A DNA stretch of 64,000 nucleotides from contig CAWFNG010000020.1 of NCBI GenBank assembly GCA_963817135.1, positions 186,001 through 250,000 on the forward strand, given 5' to 3'. The DNA comes from VAZQ01 sp963817135. Lineage in GTDB: Bacteria > Pseudomonadota > Alphaproteobacteria > Rhizobiales > Xanthobacteraceae. Made by a program: the position numbers and the translations under genes. Shown here in pieces: positions 24,192 through 32,596 of this stretch. The notes below the pieces were generated by a model. It was not told where the DNA came from. It saw nothing but the letters and a program-made list of their open reading frames with translations, and ran no database searches. Position 1 is the stretch's first letter, and every line of letters starts with the position of its first letter.

Positions 24192-25475
24192 ATGCCCGCT
24201 GTTGCGAAAGCCCAGCGTCCACCAGCCGCAGCTCTCAAGGATCGCTACGCCATCGGCGAAATTCCGCCGCTCGGCCACGTCCCGCGCGAAATGCACGCTT
24301 GGGCAATTCGCAAAGACCGGCACGGTCCGCCCGAGCAATCCATGCAGCTCGAAGTGCTGCCGACCTGGGCGATCGGCGAGGATGAGGTGCTCGTCTACGT
24401 GATGGCCGGGGGGGTCAACTACAACGGCGTGTGGGCGGGCCTCGGCATTCCCATTTCGCCACTCGACGTGCACAAGAATTCTTTTCACATCGCCGGGTCC
24501 GACGCTGCAGGAGTTGTCTGGGCTTGCGGTCCGAAGGTCCGGCGCTGGAAAGTGGGCGATGAAATCATCGTCCACTGCAATCAGGACGACGGCGACGATG
24601 AAGAGTGCAACGGCGGGGATCCGCTCCTGTCGCCATCGCAGCGCATCTGGGGATACGAGACGCCGGACGGGTCGTTTGCGCAGTTCTGCCGCGTGCAATC
24701 GCGTCAGCTGATGCCCAAGCCTCCGCATCTCACATGGGAGGAGGCAGCCTCCTACACGCTCACCCTGGCAACCGCCTACCGCATGCTGTTCGGGCATTCA
24801 CCGCATACTTTGAAACCCGGCAATCACGTGCTGGTGTGGGGATCCTCGGGCGGGCTTGGTGTTTTTGGCGTGCAGCTTGCCGCTGCTTCCGGCGCGAACG
24901 CGATCGGTGTCGTGTCCGATGAAGGCAAACACGACTACGTAATGCAGCTGGGCGCCAAGGGCGTCATAAACCGCAGCAATTTTTCATGTTGGGGAGCAAT
25001 GCCGAAGGTCGGCACGCCCGAATACGACGCCTGGGTGAGGGAAGCACGAAAATTCGGCAAGGCGATCTGGGATATCACCGGTAAACGCGATGTCGACATC
25101 GTATTCGAGCATCCCGGTGAAGCGACATTCCCTGTTTCCTGCCTGGTGGTGAAGCGCGGCGGCATGGTAGTGTTCTGCGCCGGCACCTCCGGCTACAACA
25201 TCACCTTTGACGCGCGCTATGTCTGGATGCGACAGAAACGCATCCAAGGCTCGCACTTCGCCCATCTCAAGCAGGCCTCCGCCGCCAATCAGTTCGTGTT
25301 CGATCGCCGGATTGATCCCTGCATGAGCGTGGTATTTCCCTGGGAAAAGATTCCGCACGCCCATGAACTGATGCGCACCAACCGCCACCCGCCCGGCAAC
25401 ATGGCGGTGCTGGTGAATGCTCCGCGCACCGGCCTGCACACCCTGGAAGACGCCATTGATGCGGCGGGGGATTAA
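24192..25475 (+). CDS. ccr: Crotonyl-CoA carboxylase/reductase
   Basis: NADPH-dependent reductive carboxylation of crotonyl-CoA to (2S)-ethylmalonyl-CoA, the defining step of the ethylmalonyl-CoA pathway. It is a 427-residue medium-chain dehydrogenase-type protein. Visible are the CO2-site Asn region AGGVNYNGVWAG, the cofactor loop WGSSGGLGVFGVQLA, FEHPGEATFP and the CO2-site His in GSHFAHLKQA. The long insertion HCNQDDGDDEECNGGDPLLS is typical of Ccr and absent from ordinary quinone reductases. ATG 24192 has GCGGAG upstream. It is divergent from ecm, and a toxin remnant abuts its 3' end at 25479. Confidence 0.95.
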   Translation: MPAVAKAQRPPAAALKDRYAIGEIPPLGHVPREMHAWAIRKDRHGPPEQSMQLEVLPTWAIGEDEVLVYVMAGGVNYNGVWAGLGIPISPLDVHKNSFHIAGSDAAGVVWACGPKVRRWKVGDEIIVHCNQDDGDDEECNGGDPLLSPSQRIWGYETPDGSFAQFCRVQSRQLMPKPPHLTWEEAASYTLTLATAYRMLFGHSPHTLKPGNHVLVWGSSGGLGVFGVQLAAASGANAIGVVSDEGKHDYVMQLGAKGVINRSNFSCWGAMPKVGTPEYDAWVREARKFGKAIWDITGKRDVDIVFEHPGEATFPVSCLVVKRGGMVVFCAGTSGYNITFDARYVWMRQKRIQGSHFAHLKQASAANQFVFDRRIDPCMSVVFPWEKIPHAHELMRTNRHPPGNMAVLVNAPRTGLHTLEDAIDAAGD

Positions 25476-25478
25476 CTA

Positions 25479-25586
25479 TTAGACAGCATTGATGACGTTA
25501 CAAGCACCGGTGGGGCTGCGCTCATCGATATATTGGAAAATCTGTTCAAGGTCGGTGAGTGCTTGCTCTCGGTACAGCAGCTTCAT
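25479..25586 (-). pseudogene. Truncated ParE/RelE-family toxin remnant
   Basis: A 35-codon frame starts at ATG 25586, overlapping the antitoxin stop (ATGA). It encodes MKLLYREQALTDLEQIFQYI and continues DERSPTGA before stopping at 25479-25481. The pattern, one strand then a long helix ending YI.ER.P, is the N-terminus of ParE-type toxins, which are normally about 90-100 residues. The rest, including the core sheet and active-site basic residues, is missing because the sequence runs into the 3' end of ccr, 3 bp away. The toxin should be inactive. Confidence 0.65.
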
Positions 25587-25801
25587 GGAATGCCATAACG
25601 CATCCAAAAGCTGGATACTTTTTCGTCAGAGGCGATTTCACTGCGGCGCGCGGCATCAATGGCCGCTTTCTCCTCGGGACTTAATACGTAAACACCAGTG
25701 CGGCGCGCTTCGATGGCTTGCGCCATCTCGGCGAGTTGCTCCTGGTCTTCCTGGGGCCATGTGGCGACCCTGCGCAAGATATCCCTGGTGCTTTCGCTCA
25801 T
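25583..25801 (-). CDS. Antitoxin-like protein (ParD-type partner of ParE remnant)
   Basis: A 72-residue acidic, mainly helical protein beginning MSESTRDILRRVATWPQEDQ, with QLAEMAQAIEARRTGVY then LSPEEKAAIDAARRSEIASD and an aromatic C-terminus (SFWMRYGIP). Proteins of this shape commonly precede ParE/RelE toxins in Hyphomicrobiales and act as antitoxins. Its stop overlaps the start of the truncated toxin frame. The antitoxin is intact while the toxin is not, so the module is decaying or the antitoxin has been kept on its own. It lies between ccr and mcd on the opposite strand and interrupts the ethylmalonyl-CoA cluster. Confidence 0.68.
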   Translation of the reverse strand: MSESTRDILRRVATWPQEDQEQLAEMAQAIEARRTGVYVLSPEEKAAIDAARRSEIASDEKVSSFWMRYGIP

Positions 25802-25899
25802 CATCTCACTACTGTAGCAGAAGCCCCCCATTCCCGCCAATAATGAGCATACATATGCGTTGGCATTCGTAGTGTTCGGTGCCGGAGCAAGGAGACGCA

Positions 25900-27570
25900 A
25901 TGCTCAACAAAACCGAACGCCGCGATGCGGGAATCAAGCTGATTGCGCTTGCCCGCGAAGCGATACGCGGCGCGGAAAAGCTGCTCGCCGACGCGGTGGC
26001 CGCCGTGCACCAGCACGTCACGGTCGATGGCCATATGGTGGAAGGCCTGTTCGACCGCGAGCAACGGGCGACGCATGCGCTGGCCTGGCTCGCAACCTAT
26101 GTCGAGGCAATCCGCCAGCTCTCCGGCTATGTCGAACGCATGCACGCCTCCGGCGCCCTCGGCGAGATCGAGGAACTCATCGTCTACATCGGTATCGGCG
26201 AATATCTCGAACAGATCGCCGGCGGCATTCCGATGAATCTGGCGGAGATCGCCCGCCCCGCGGACTGTTGGCTTTCGATCGATGCCGTGAGCGCCGCCAT
26301 CGCCGGCCCGCTGCAAAATCTGGCGACCGGACGGGTCGAGCGCCGCGCCCGCCTGGTCGAGCTGTTGGCGACGCATCAGGACGCGACGGTGGGGGACTGC
26401 GCGCTCGAGGAAACGCTCACGGCAATTCGCGATGAGATGCGCAAGTTCGCCGACGGCGATGTCATGCCGCACGCGCAAGAGTGGCACCGCACCAACAGCT
26501 ATATCCCCTCCGAGATCATTGCGCAGATGTCCGAGCTTGGCGTGTTCGGGCTCACGATCGCGGAGCAATATGGCGGATTGGGCCTCGGCAAGGAATCGAT
26601 GTGCGTCGTCTCGGAGGAGCTGTCGCGCGGCTACATCGGCGTAGGGTCGCTTGGGACGCGTTCGGAGATCGCGGCCGAACTCATCAGCGGCAGCGGCACC
26701 GAGGAGCAGAAGCGCAAATGGCTGCCGCGTATTGCCAGTGGCGAAGTGCTGCCGACGGCGGTGTTCACGGAACCCAGCGCCGGATCGGATCTTGCTTCGC
26801 TGCGAACGCGGGCGGTGCGTTACGGCAAAGTCTACAAGGTCTACGGCAACAAGACCTGGATTACCCATCCGGTGCGGGCCGACCTGATGACGCTCCTGGT
26901 GCGCACGAACTCCAAGGAACCGGGACATCGTGGACTTTCCATGCTGCTCGCGGAAAAGCCGCGCGGGACCGATGGCGACCCGTTTCCGGCGGCCGGCATG
27001 TCGGGGAGCGAGATCGAGGTGCTCGGTTATCGCGGCATGAAGGAATACGAGATCGCTTTCGATGGCTTCGAGGTGGCGGCAGAGAACCTCCTGGGCGGCG
27101 TCGAAGGCTTGGGTTTCCGCCAGCTCATGCAGACCTTCGAATCGGCGCGCATTCAGACGGCGGCGCGGTCCATCGGAGTGGCGCAGGCAGCAATGGAGCA
27201 GGCGCTCGCCTATGCCAAGCAGCGCCAGCAATTCGGCGCGCCCATCATCAAGTTCCCGCGCGTCGCCGACAAGATCGCAATGATGGCGGTGGAGATCATG
27301 ATTGCGCGCCAGCTCACCTATTTCGCGGCGCGACGCAAAGATTCGGGCAAGCGCTGCGACCTGGAAGCGGGCATGGCAAAGCTGCTTGCGGCACGGGTAG
27401 CCTGGTCAGGCGCCGACAATGCGGTGCAGATTCATGGCGGAAACGGGTTTGCGTTGGAGTTTCCGGTTTCCCGCATTCTCTGCGATGCGCGTATTCTCAG
27501 CATTTTCGAGGGCGCAGCCGAGATCCAAGCCCAGGTCATTGCGCGCCGGCTGCTCAGCGCGGCGAATTAG
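25900..27570 (+). CDS. mcd: Methylsuccinyl-CoA dehydrogenase (acyl-CoA dehydrogenase family)
   Basis: FAD enzyme oxidising (2S)-methylsuccinyl-CoA to mesaconyl-CoA in the ethylmalonyl-CoA pathway. It has 556 residues, longer than ordinary acyl-CoA dehydrogenases (~380-400), because of a ~150-residue helical N-terminal extension; this extension is a mark of Mcd. The acyl-CoA dehydrogenase domain then shows TAVFTEPSAGSDLASL, GNKTWITHPVRADL, the QTAARSIGVAQAAME helix, QIHGGNGFALEFPVSRILCD and the catalytic Glu in FEGAAEIQ. ATG 25900 has AAGGAG 5 nt upstream. Electrons should pass to the ETF encoded at 30.8-32.5 kb. Confidence 0.93.
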   Translation: MLNKTERRDAGIKLIALAREAIRGAEKLLADAVAAVHQHVTVDGHMVEGLFDREQRATHALAWLATYVEAIRQLSGYVERMHASGALGEIEELIVYIGIGEYLEQIAGGIPMNLAEIARPADCWLSIDAVSAAIAGPLQNLATGRVERRARLVELLATHQDATVGDCALEETLTAIRDEMRKFADGDVMPHAQEWHRTNSYIPSEIIAQMSELGVFGLTIAEQYGGLGLGKESMCVVSEELSRGYIGVGSLGTRSEIAAELISGSGTEEQKRKWLPRIASGEVLPTAVFTEPSAGSDLASLRTRAVRYGKVYKVYGNKTWITHPVRADLMTLLVRTNSKEPGHRGLSMLLAEKPRGTDGDPFPAAGMSGSEIEVLGYRGMKEYEIAFDGFEVAAENLLGGVEGLGFRQLMQTFESARIQTAARSIGVAQAAMEQALAYAKQRQQFGAPIIKFPRVADKIAMMAVEIMIARQLTYFAARRKDSGKRCDLEAGMAKLLAARVAWSGADNAVQIHGGNGFALEFPVSRILCDARILSIFEGAAEIQAQVIARRLLSAAN

Positions 27571-27672
27571 TTTCAGCCGAACACGGAACCTGCACTGCAG
27601 ATTGCCGCAACCTGATGGCGATTTCGCGCGTTGACCTTGTAAATCGCCTAACCAGAGCAGCGAGGAAACAGC

Positions 27673-28119
27673 ATGTCAGTAATGAAAATTCACCAAGGCG
27701 ATTGGGTCGTGGTTTGCGACGGTGCGAAGGCCTTGATTCTTGAAAATGTCGGCGACCCGCAATTCCTCAATCTCAAGACGCTCGAAGTGTTTGAGCAGGA
27801 GGATCCCAAAACGCACGAACAAGGTACGGACGCGCCGGGCCGGGCCATAAATTCGGTGGATAGCAGACGCAGCGCCATGGAGCAGACCGATTGGCACGAC
27901 CAGACGGAACAGCGTTTCCTCAAGGTACTGGCAGAGCATCTCGACACCGCTATCAACGCGGGCAAGGCGAAGTCGCTGATCATGGTCGCTCCGCCGCGCG
28001 CTCTTGGTGTGCTGCGGCAGGCTTATTCGCACAATCTACGCGGCGCACTGCGCGCCGAAATCGACAAGGATCTGGTCAGACTACCGCTGCATCAGATCGA
28101 GAAGCATCTTGCGGGATGA
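27673..28119 (+). CDS. Host attachment protein family (baeRF-like)
   Basis: A 148-residue protein of the family annotated as host attachment protein after an Agrobacterium plant-attachment gene, related to bacterial release-factor-like (baeRF) domains. It shows MKIHQGDWVVVCDGAKALIL at the N-terminus and TEQRFLKVLAEHLDTA...KSLIMVAPPRALGVLRQ later; the AP.RALG segment is characteristic. A good ribosome site (GAGGAAACAG) precedes the ATG. It is likely cytoplasmic. The biochemical role of the family is not settled, and nothing here ties it to the flanking mcd or amidohydrolase. Confidence 0.78.
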   Translation: MSVMKIHQGDWVVVCDGAKALILENVGDPQFLNLKTLEVFEQEDPKTHEQGTDAPGRAINSVDSRRSAMEQTDWHDQTEQRFLKVLAEHLDTAINAGKAKSLIMVAPPRALGVLRQAYSHNLRGALRAEIDKDLVRLPLHQIEKHLAG

Positions 28120-28122
28120 AAG

Positions 28123-29103
28123 CTAAGCGGCTGCAGCAGGCGCTTTCAAAAGCTTTCCCACATTGCCTGCAAGAATCGCACTGCCGTCCTGGCCTAGCGC
28201 CCGCAACTCGCTGACGAAATCACGCACCGCCGATCGTTCACGGATCTCCTGCGGATAATCGGTGGCAAACACAATGCGCGAGACGGGAATTTCGATCAGC
28301 GCGGCCTTGATCGCGCCAAGAGTGCCGCAAAAGCCGGCGGTATCGAACAAAAAATTGCTGTGCAGATAATCGTCGAAATTCTTGCCTGGCTTCATCCCGT
28401 GGCGTGCATTGTCGGCGGTGCCCCAGAATTCTTTGTCCTGATATGAGCGGATGCGCCCCAACAACGCGGCGAGTTCCCCGCCAAGGTGCGACATATGCAC
28501 CGTCAGAGCAGGGTGCCGATCGAACACGCCGGAATTGATCAGACGGATCGTCGCCATGACGAGCGAGAATTCGCGACCAACCGAACGCGCGGTATCGTAG
28601 CCATCGAACTGCTTGGTCTCGTTGAGTTTCAACGCGGGATGCACGAACACGAACATCCCGAGCTTCTCGCACTCGGTCCAGAACGACTCGAACTGCGGCG
28701 CGTCGAGATAAAGGCCATTCGTCTCGGAAGTGATCACCACGCCGGGGAAGCCCAGTTCGTGCTTGCATCGGGCAAGCTCGCGCAACGCCTCGTTTCCGCC
28801 GAGCGGATCGGCATGCGCCGCACCAATGAAGCGGCCAGGATAATCGCGCTCGGCCCGTTTGGCGGCCTCGTTGCACAAGCGCGATTTGTCGGCGTCCGCG
28901 CACATGCCGGCGGCGCTGGTCAGGAGCGCAACGTCGATGCCCGCCTCGTCCATCATGCGGATATGCTCGTCGAGGTCGAACAGCATCCAATGCATGATGA
29001 AGCTTGGCGCGCCATGCTCGTCATAGCTGACGAGCTTGCGCCGCCCGAGGTCCTTGGGCATCAGCTCGCGCGGCGTGAAATGATGCTGGAAGTCGACAAT
29101 CAT
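28123..29103 (-). CDS. Amidohydrolase-2 family protein (decarboxylase-like)
   Basis: A 326-residue TIM-barrel protein of the ACMSD/resorcylate decarboxylase group. It opens with MIVDFQHHFTPRELMP, where an HxH-type pair is displaced to QHH. Further signs are FVFVHPALKL, HMSHLGGELAALLGRI with a metal-type His, and the closing VFATDYPQEI Asp. ATG 29103 is preceded by GGGGAGAG. It stands alone between a host attachment gene (convergent, 3 bp) and a divergent small membrane protein gene. The substrate is unknown; it is a distant paralogue of the amidohydrolase at 16686-17663. Confidence 0.8.
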   Translation of the reverse strand: MIVDFQHHFTPRELMPKDLGRRKLVSYDEHGAPSFIMHWMLFDLDEHIRMMDEAGIDVALLTSAAGMCADADKSRLCNEAAKRAERDYPGRFIGAAHADPLGGNEALRELARCKHELGFPGVVITSETNGLYLDAPQFESFWTECEKLGMFVFVHPALKLNETKQFDGYDTARSVGREFSLVMATIRLINSGVFDRHPALTVHMSHLGGELAALLGRIRSYQDKEFWGTADNARHGMKPGKNFDDYLHSNFLFDTAGFCGTLGAIKAALIEIPVSRIVFATDYPQEIRERSAVRDFVSELRALGQDGSAILAGNVGKLLKAPAAAA

Positions 29104-29220
29104 GCGCTCTCCCCAAGCTCTACCGGCTATTTCAGTAACATTTGCGCTCGCGGCCGGACAGAGCGCTCCTGCTGTATTCGAGCAATGGTTTCGTCCTGCC
29201 GCAGATGCTAAAGAACCGTG

Positions 29221-29415
29221 ATGAGGGAGTTCTTGACCTACGCTCTGGTGCCGATCGCCATCGCGGCGGTTGCGATCGTGCTCCTGCTTGGGCTCGGTAA
29301 CATGATTCGCGGCGGCTCCCCGCACACATCGCAAAAACTCATGCGCCTGCGGGTGTTGCTGCAGTTCGTGGCAATCGTCGTGATCATGCTGACCATCTGG
29401 GCAATACGCGGGTGA
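29221..29415 (+). CDS. Twin-transmembrane HIG1-domain protein
   Basis: A 64-residue protein with two hydrophobic helices (LVPIAIAAVAIVLLLGLG and LLQFVAIVVIMLTIWAI) joined by a basic loop (NMIRGGSPHTSQKLMRLRV). This is the HIG1/twin-TM fold found in small respiratory-chain-associated membrane proteins. A GTG 3 bp upstream is an alternative start. It is 3 bp from the cobalamin adenosyltransferase gene and so probably cotranscribed with it, as is common in Hyphomicrobiales. Confidence 0.78.
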   Translation: MREFLTYALVPIAIAAVAIVLLLGLGNMIRGGSPHTSQKLMRLRVLLQFVAIVVIMLTIWAIRG

Positions 29416-29418
29416 CTA

Positions 29419-29988
29419 ATGGTCGTTCTCAACAGGATCTACACACGCACCGGCGATGATGGCACGACGGCGCTCGGCAACGGCGAGCGGCGCGAGAAGT
29501 ACGATTTGCGGATTGCGGCCTACGGCACCTTGGACGAGGTCAATGCAGCCATAGGGTTGGTGAGAGTCCACAGCAGCGACGGCGCCCTCGATCCGGTTCT
29601 GGCGCGGGTGCAGAACGATCTGTTCGATGTCGAGGCCGATCTCTGCCTGTCCCAGAAAGGTCCGGGCGGGGCGCGCATGACCGTCACCGATCAACAGGTC
29701 GACTGGCTGGAACGGCAGATCGATCAGTTCAACGCCGAACTCGCGCCGTTGCGCTCGTTCATCCTGCCGGGGGGGCGGCCTGCCGGAGCTTACCTTCACC
29801 TTGCGCGCACCATCTGCCGCCGCGCCGAACGGCTCATGGCGGAGCTTAAGGACAAATCGGCCGAAGGCGTCACCCCAGCCGCCCTGAAATACGTCAATCG
29901 TCTTTCCGACCTGCTTTTCGTTCTCGGCCGCTATGCGAACGACAAGGGCGCCAGCGACGTGCTTTGGCAACCGGGACAGAACCGGTGA
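29419..29988 (+). CDS. pduO: Cob(I)alamin adenosyltransferase, PduO type
   Basis: Transfers the adenosyl group of ATP to cob(I)alamin, making adenosylcobalamin. The 189 residues show the PduO signature TRTGDDGTTALGNGERR at the N-terminus, the helix AAYGTLDEVNAAIGLVR, the FILPGG loop, ARTICRRAER with the ATP-contact arginines, and YVNRLSDLLFVLGRYAN. It lies 5.5 kb from ecm, whose product needs this cofactor, and directly upstream of the rhomboid and etf genes. Family identity is clear. Confidence 0.93.
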   Translation: MVVLNRIYTRTGDDGTTALGNGERREKYDLRIAAYGTLDEVNAAIGLVRVHSSDGALDPVLARVQNDLFDVEADLCLSQKGPGGARMTVTDQQVDWLERQIDQFNAELAPLRSFILPGGRPAGAYLHLARTICRRAERLMAELKDKSAEGVTPAALKYVNRLSDLLFVLGRYANDKGASDVLWQPGQNR

Positions 29989-30001
29989 AGGGAAGCCTGC
30001 A

Positions 30002-30748
30002 ATGGTCATGCCCATATATGACGACAATCCCTTCACCCAACCGGTGAAGCCGCTCGTCACCTGGTGCTTGATCGCGGCAAATATCGGCGTCTTTTTTTAT
30101 GAGGCAGGCGCGACCGAGGCCGGATTAAACCGCATGATCGACAGCTTCAGCTTGGTGCCGGCGGCATTGAGCGGAAAAATCAGTGCGCCAGGATCGGTGC
30201 CGGCATTCGCGACCCTTGTTACTTATCAGTTTATTCACGCCGACCTTGGCCACCTGCTGGGCAACATGATTTTTCTCTGGGTGTTCGGCGATGACATCGA
30301 GCGGGCGCTTGGGCGCTGGCAGTTTCTCGTTTTCTATCTCCTCTCCGGCGTCATTGGCGGTCTTGCCTTTGTGCTCCCTGACCCCAATTCGACCACCGAG
30401 TTGATCGGCGCCTCCGGTGCAATTTCCGGGATCGTCGTCGCCTACGTCATGTTGCGGCCGTGCGCAAAGATCACGGTTCTCGTCGGATTCATTCCGCTGC
30501 GCATCAGTGCCTATTGGGTGGTTGGCCTGTTCATCGTCACGCAGCTGTGGAATCTCGAAGCATCGTCGAAGAGCGAAGTCGCCTATTGGTGCCATGCCGG
30601 CGGCATGCTGGCGGGCTGCTTGCTCTTCCCGCTGATGAAGCCACGCTCGTTAAAGCTGTTCGAGTGCATGCAACCGGCAAGTCAGACCTTCGTCCAGATC
30701 GGGCCAAGACCAGCCGCAAAAGCTTCAGAAGCCGACAGCCTCCGTTGA
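30002..30748 (+). CDS. Rhomboid-family intramembrane serine protease
   Basis: A 248-residue six-helix membrane protease. The catalytic dyad is Ser138 in GASGAISG and His198 in CHAGGMLAG. The helix-2 motif HLLGNMIFLWVFGDDIE (His84, Asn88) supplies the oxyanion residues. The ATG at 30002 starts MVMPIYDDNPFTQPVKPLVTW, with the first helix right after. It begins 13 bp after pduO. Substrates are unknown. All catalytic residues are present, so it is expected to be active rather than an inactive homologue. Confidence 0.9.
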   Translation: MVMPIYDDNPFTQPVKPLVTWCLIAANIGVFFYEAGATEAGLNRMIDSFSLVPAALSGKISAPGSVPAFATLVTYQFIHADLGHLLGNMIFLWVFGDDIERALGRWQFLVFYLLSGVIGGLAFVLPDPNSTTELIGASGAISGIVVAYVMLRPCAKITVLVGFIPLRISAYWVVGLFIVTQLWNLEASSKSEVAYWCHAGGMLAGCLLFPLMKPRSLKLFECMQPASQTFVQIGPRPAAKASEADSLR

Positions 30749-30818
30749 CTCGGGAACAGGCTGGCCATTACTTTGCGGCCGATTTTGGCAGAATGTTTTC
30801 GCCGCTAGAGCTATCTCC

Positions 30819-31568
30819 ATGAAAGTCCTGGTCCCCATAAAGCGGGTAGTCGATTTTAACGTCAAGATTCGCGTCAAGAGCGATGGCAGCGGCGTCGAGC
30901 TTGCGAATGTCAAGATGTCCATGAACCCTTTCGACGAGATCGCCGTCGAGGAGGCGCTCCGTCTCAAGGAAAAGGGTCAGGCGAGCGAGATAATTTGTGT
31001 GTCCATCGGACCGGCGCAGGCGGCCGAAACCATTCGCACCGGGTTGGCGATGGGTGCCGATCGCGGGATTCTCGTCAAAACCGACAAAATGCCGGAGCCC
31101 CTTGCAGTTGCCAAAATTTTGAAAGCTGTGGTCGAGGAGGAAAAACCCGGCCTCGTCATCATGGGCAAACAGGCGATCGACGATGATTGCAACCAGACTG
31201 GCCAGATGCTCGCCGCGCTCACGGGATGGCCGCAGGGCACTTTTGCTTCCAAACTGCTGATTGAAGGCGACAGCCTTCTGGTCACGCGGGAGGTGGATGG
31301 CGGCTTGCAGACGGTAAAGCTCAAGGCTCCTGCCATTGTCACAACGGATTTACGGCTCAACGAACCGCGCTATGCCAGTCTGCCGAACATCATGAAAGCG
31401 AAGAAGAAGCCGATCAGCGAGAAAACGCCGGAAGCCTACGGTGTCGACCTCTCCCCGCGTTTGGAAGTGCTCAAGACCACGGAGCCTGCCGGGCGCAAGG
31501 CCGGGGTGAAGGTGAAGACCGTCAGCGAACTGGTCGATAAGCTGAAGAACGAGATGGGCGTCATTTGA
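30819..31568 (+). CDS. etfB: Electron transfer flavoprotein beta subunit
   Basis: Small subunit of the FAD/AMP-containing electron carrier that accepts electrons from acyl-CoA dehydrogenases and passes them to ETF:quinone oxidoreductase. The 249 residues include MKVLVPIKRVVDFNVKIRV, the conserved VKMSMNPFDEIAVEEALRLKE split across the first lobe, IMGKQAIDDDCNQTGQMLA, and the C-terminal arm that clasps EtfA. etfA follows 13 bp downstream. Likely partners in this window are Mcd and general beta-oxidation enzymes. Confidence 0.96.
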   Translation: MKVLVPIKRVVDFNVKIRVKSDGSGVELANVKMSMNPFDEIAVEEALRLKEKGQASEIICVSIGPAQAAETIRTGLAMGADRGILVKTDKMPEPLAVAKILKAVVEEEKPGLVIMGKQAIDDDCNQTGQMLAALTGWPQGTFASKLLIEGDSLLVTREVDGGLQTVKLKAPAIVTTDLRLNEPRYASLPNIMKAKKKPISEKTPEAYGVDLSPRLEVLKTTEPAGRKAGVKVKTVSELVDKLKNEMGVI

Positions 31569-31581
31569 CGGTTGCCACTGC

Positions 31582-32526
31582 ATGACCACCCTCCTCCTCG
31601 CCGAGCACGACAACAAGGTGCTCAAAGACGCGACCCACAAGGCGCTTACCGCGGCAAAATCGCTCGCCGGCGACGTGCATGTGCTGGTCGCCGGCAAGGC
31701 CTGCCGCGCGGTTGCGGAAGCGGCTGCCCGGCTCGACGGCGTGAAGAAGGTTCTGCTCGCCGACCGCGAACCGTACGAGCACATGCTGGCCGAACCGGTG
31801 GCAGCGCTGCTGCTCTCGCTTGCACCGAACTACGAGGCGATTGTCGCACCGGCGACCACTGCCGGCAAGAATATCATGCCGCGGCTTGCGGCGCTCCTTG
31901 ACGTCATGCAGATCTCCGACATCGTCAAGGTCATCGCCCCGGATACTTTTGAGCGGTTGATCTATGCCGGCAATGCGCTGCAGACCGTGCGATCAAAGGA
32001 CAAGATCAAAGTCATCACCGTGCGCACCGCCACTTTCCAGGCCGCCGGCACCGGCGGTTCTGCGCCGATCGAGGAGGTCGCGAGTGAGTCCGATCCGGGA
32101 ATTTCCAGCTTCGTCGGCGAAGAACTTTCCAAATCCGAGCGGCCCGAGCTTACTTCCGCGCGGATTATCATTTCCGGCGGGCGGGCCATGCAAAGCCGTG
32201 AAAACTTCACTAAATATATTGAGCCGGTCGCAGACAAGCTCGGCGCCGCCGTCGGCGCTTCCCGCGCCGCGGTCGATGCTGGTTACGCTCCCAACGACTG
32301 GCAGGTCGGTCAGACCGGCAAGGTTGTTGCGCCCGAACTCTACATCGCGGTCGGAATATCCGGCGCGATTCAGCATCTGGCCGGGATGAAGGATTCGAAA
32401 GTCATCGTGGCCATAAACAAGGACGAAGAGGCACCGATTTTCCAGGTGGCCGATTATGGTCTGGTCGCCGATCTTTACCAGGCGCTGCCGGAATTGGCGG
32501 CGGAACTGGCGAAACTCGGCCGCTGA
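31582..32526 (+). CDS. etfA: Electron transfer flavoprotein alpha subunit
   Basis: FAD-binding large subunit of ETF, 314 residues. The N-terminal domain contains VLVAGKACRAVAEAAARLDG and VAPATTAGKNIMPRLAALL. The FAD domain has SGGRAMQSRENF, GASRAAVDAGYAPNDWQVG, the KVVAPELYIAVGISGAIQHL core and INKDEEAPIFQVADYGLV. It is cotranscribed with etfB, and the 3-hydroxyacyl-CoA dehydrogenase gene follows 70 bp later. Confidence 0.96.
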   Translation: MTTLLLAEHDNKVLKDATHKALTAAKSLAGDVHVLVAGKACRAVAEAAARLDGVKKVLLADREPYEHMLAEPVAALLLSLAPNYEAIVAPATTAGKNIMPRLAALLDVMQISDIVKVIAPDTFERLIYAGNALQTVRSKDKIKVITVRTATFQAAGTGGSAPIEEVASESDPGISSFVGEELSKSERPELTSARIIISGGRAMQSRENFTKYIEPVADKLGAAVGASRAAVDAGYAPNDWQVGQTGKVVAPELYIAVGISGAIQHLAGMKDSKVIVAINKDEEAPIFQVADYGLVADLYQALPELAAELAKLGR

Positions 32527-32596
32527 CCATGAGTAAAGGGTTCATGGCACAGGTTCGCCAGCAGGAGCTGCGCCGGCCGGATATGGACGAAGCAAC

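Noticed and set aside
26481..27743. Plus-strand frame overlapping mcd in another phase
   Set aside because: Its composition is Arg-rich and unpatterned; mcd in the main phase has full acyl-CoA dehydrogenase signatures.
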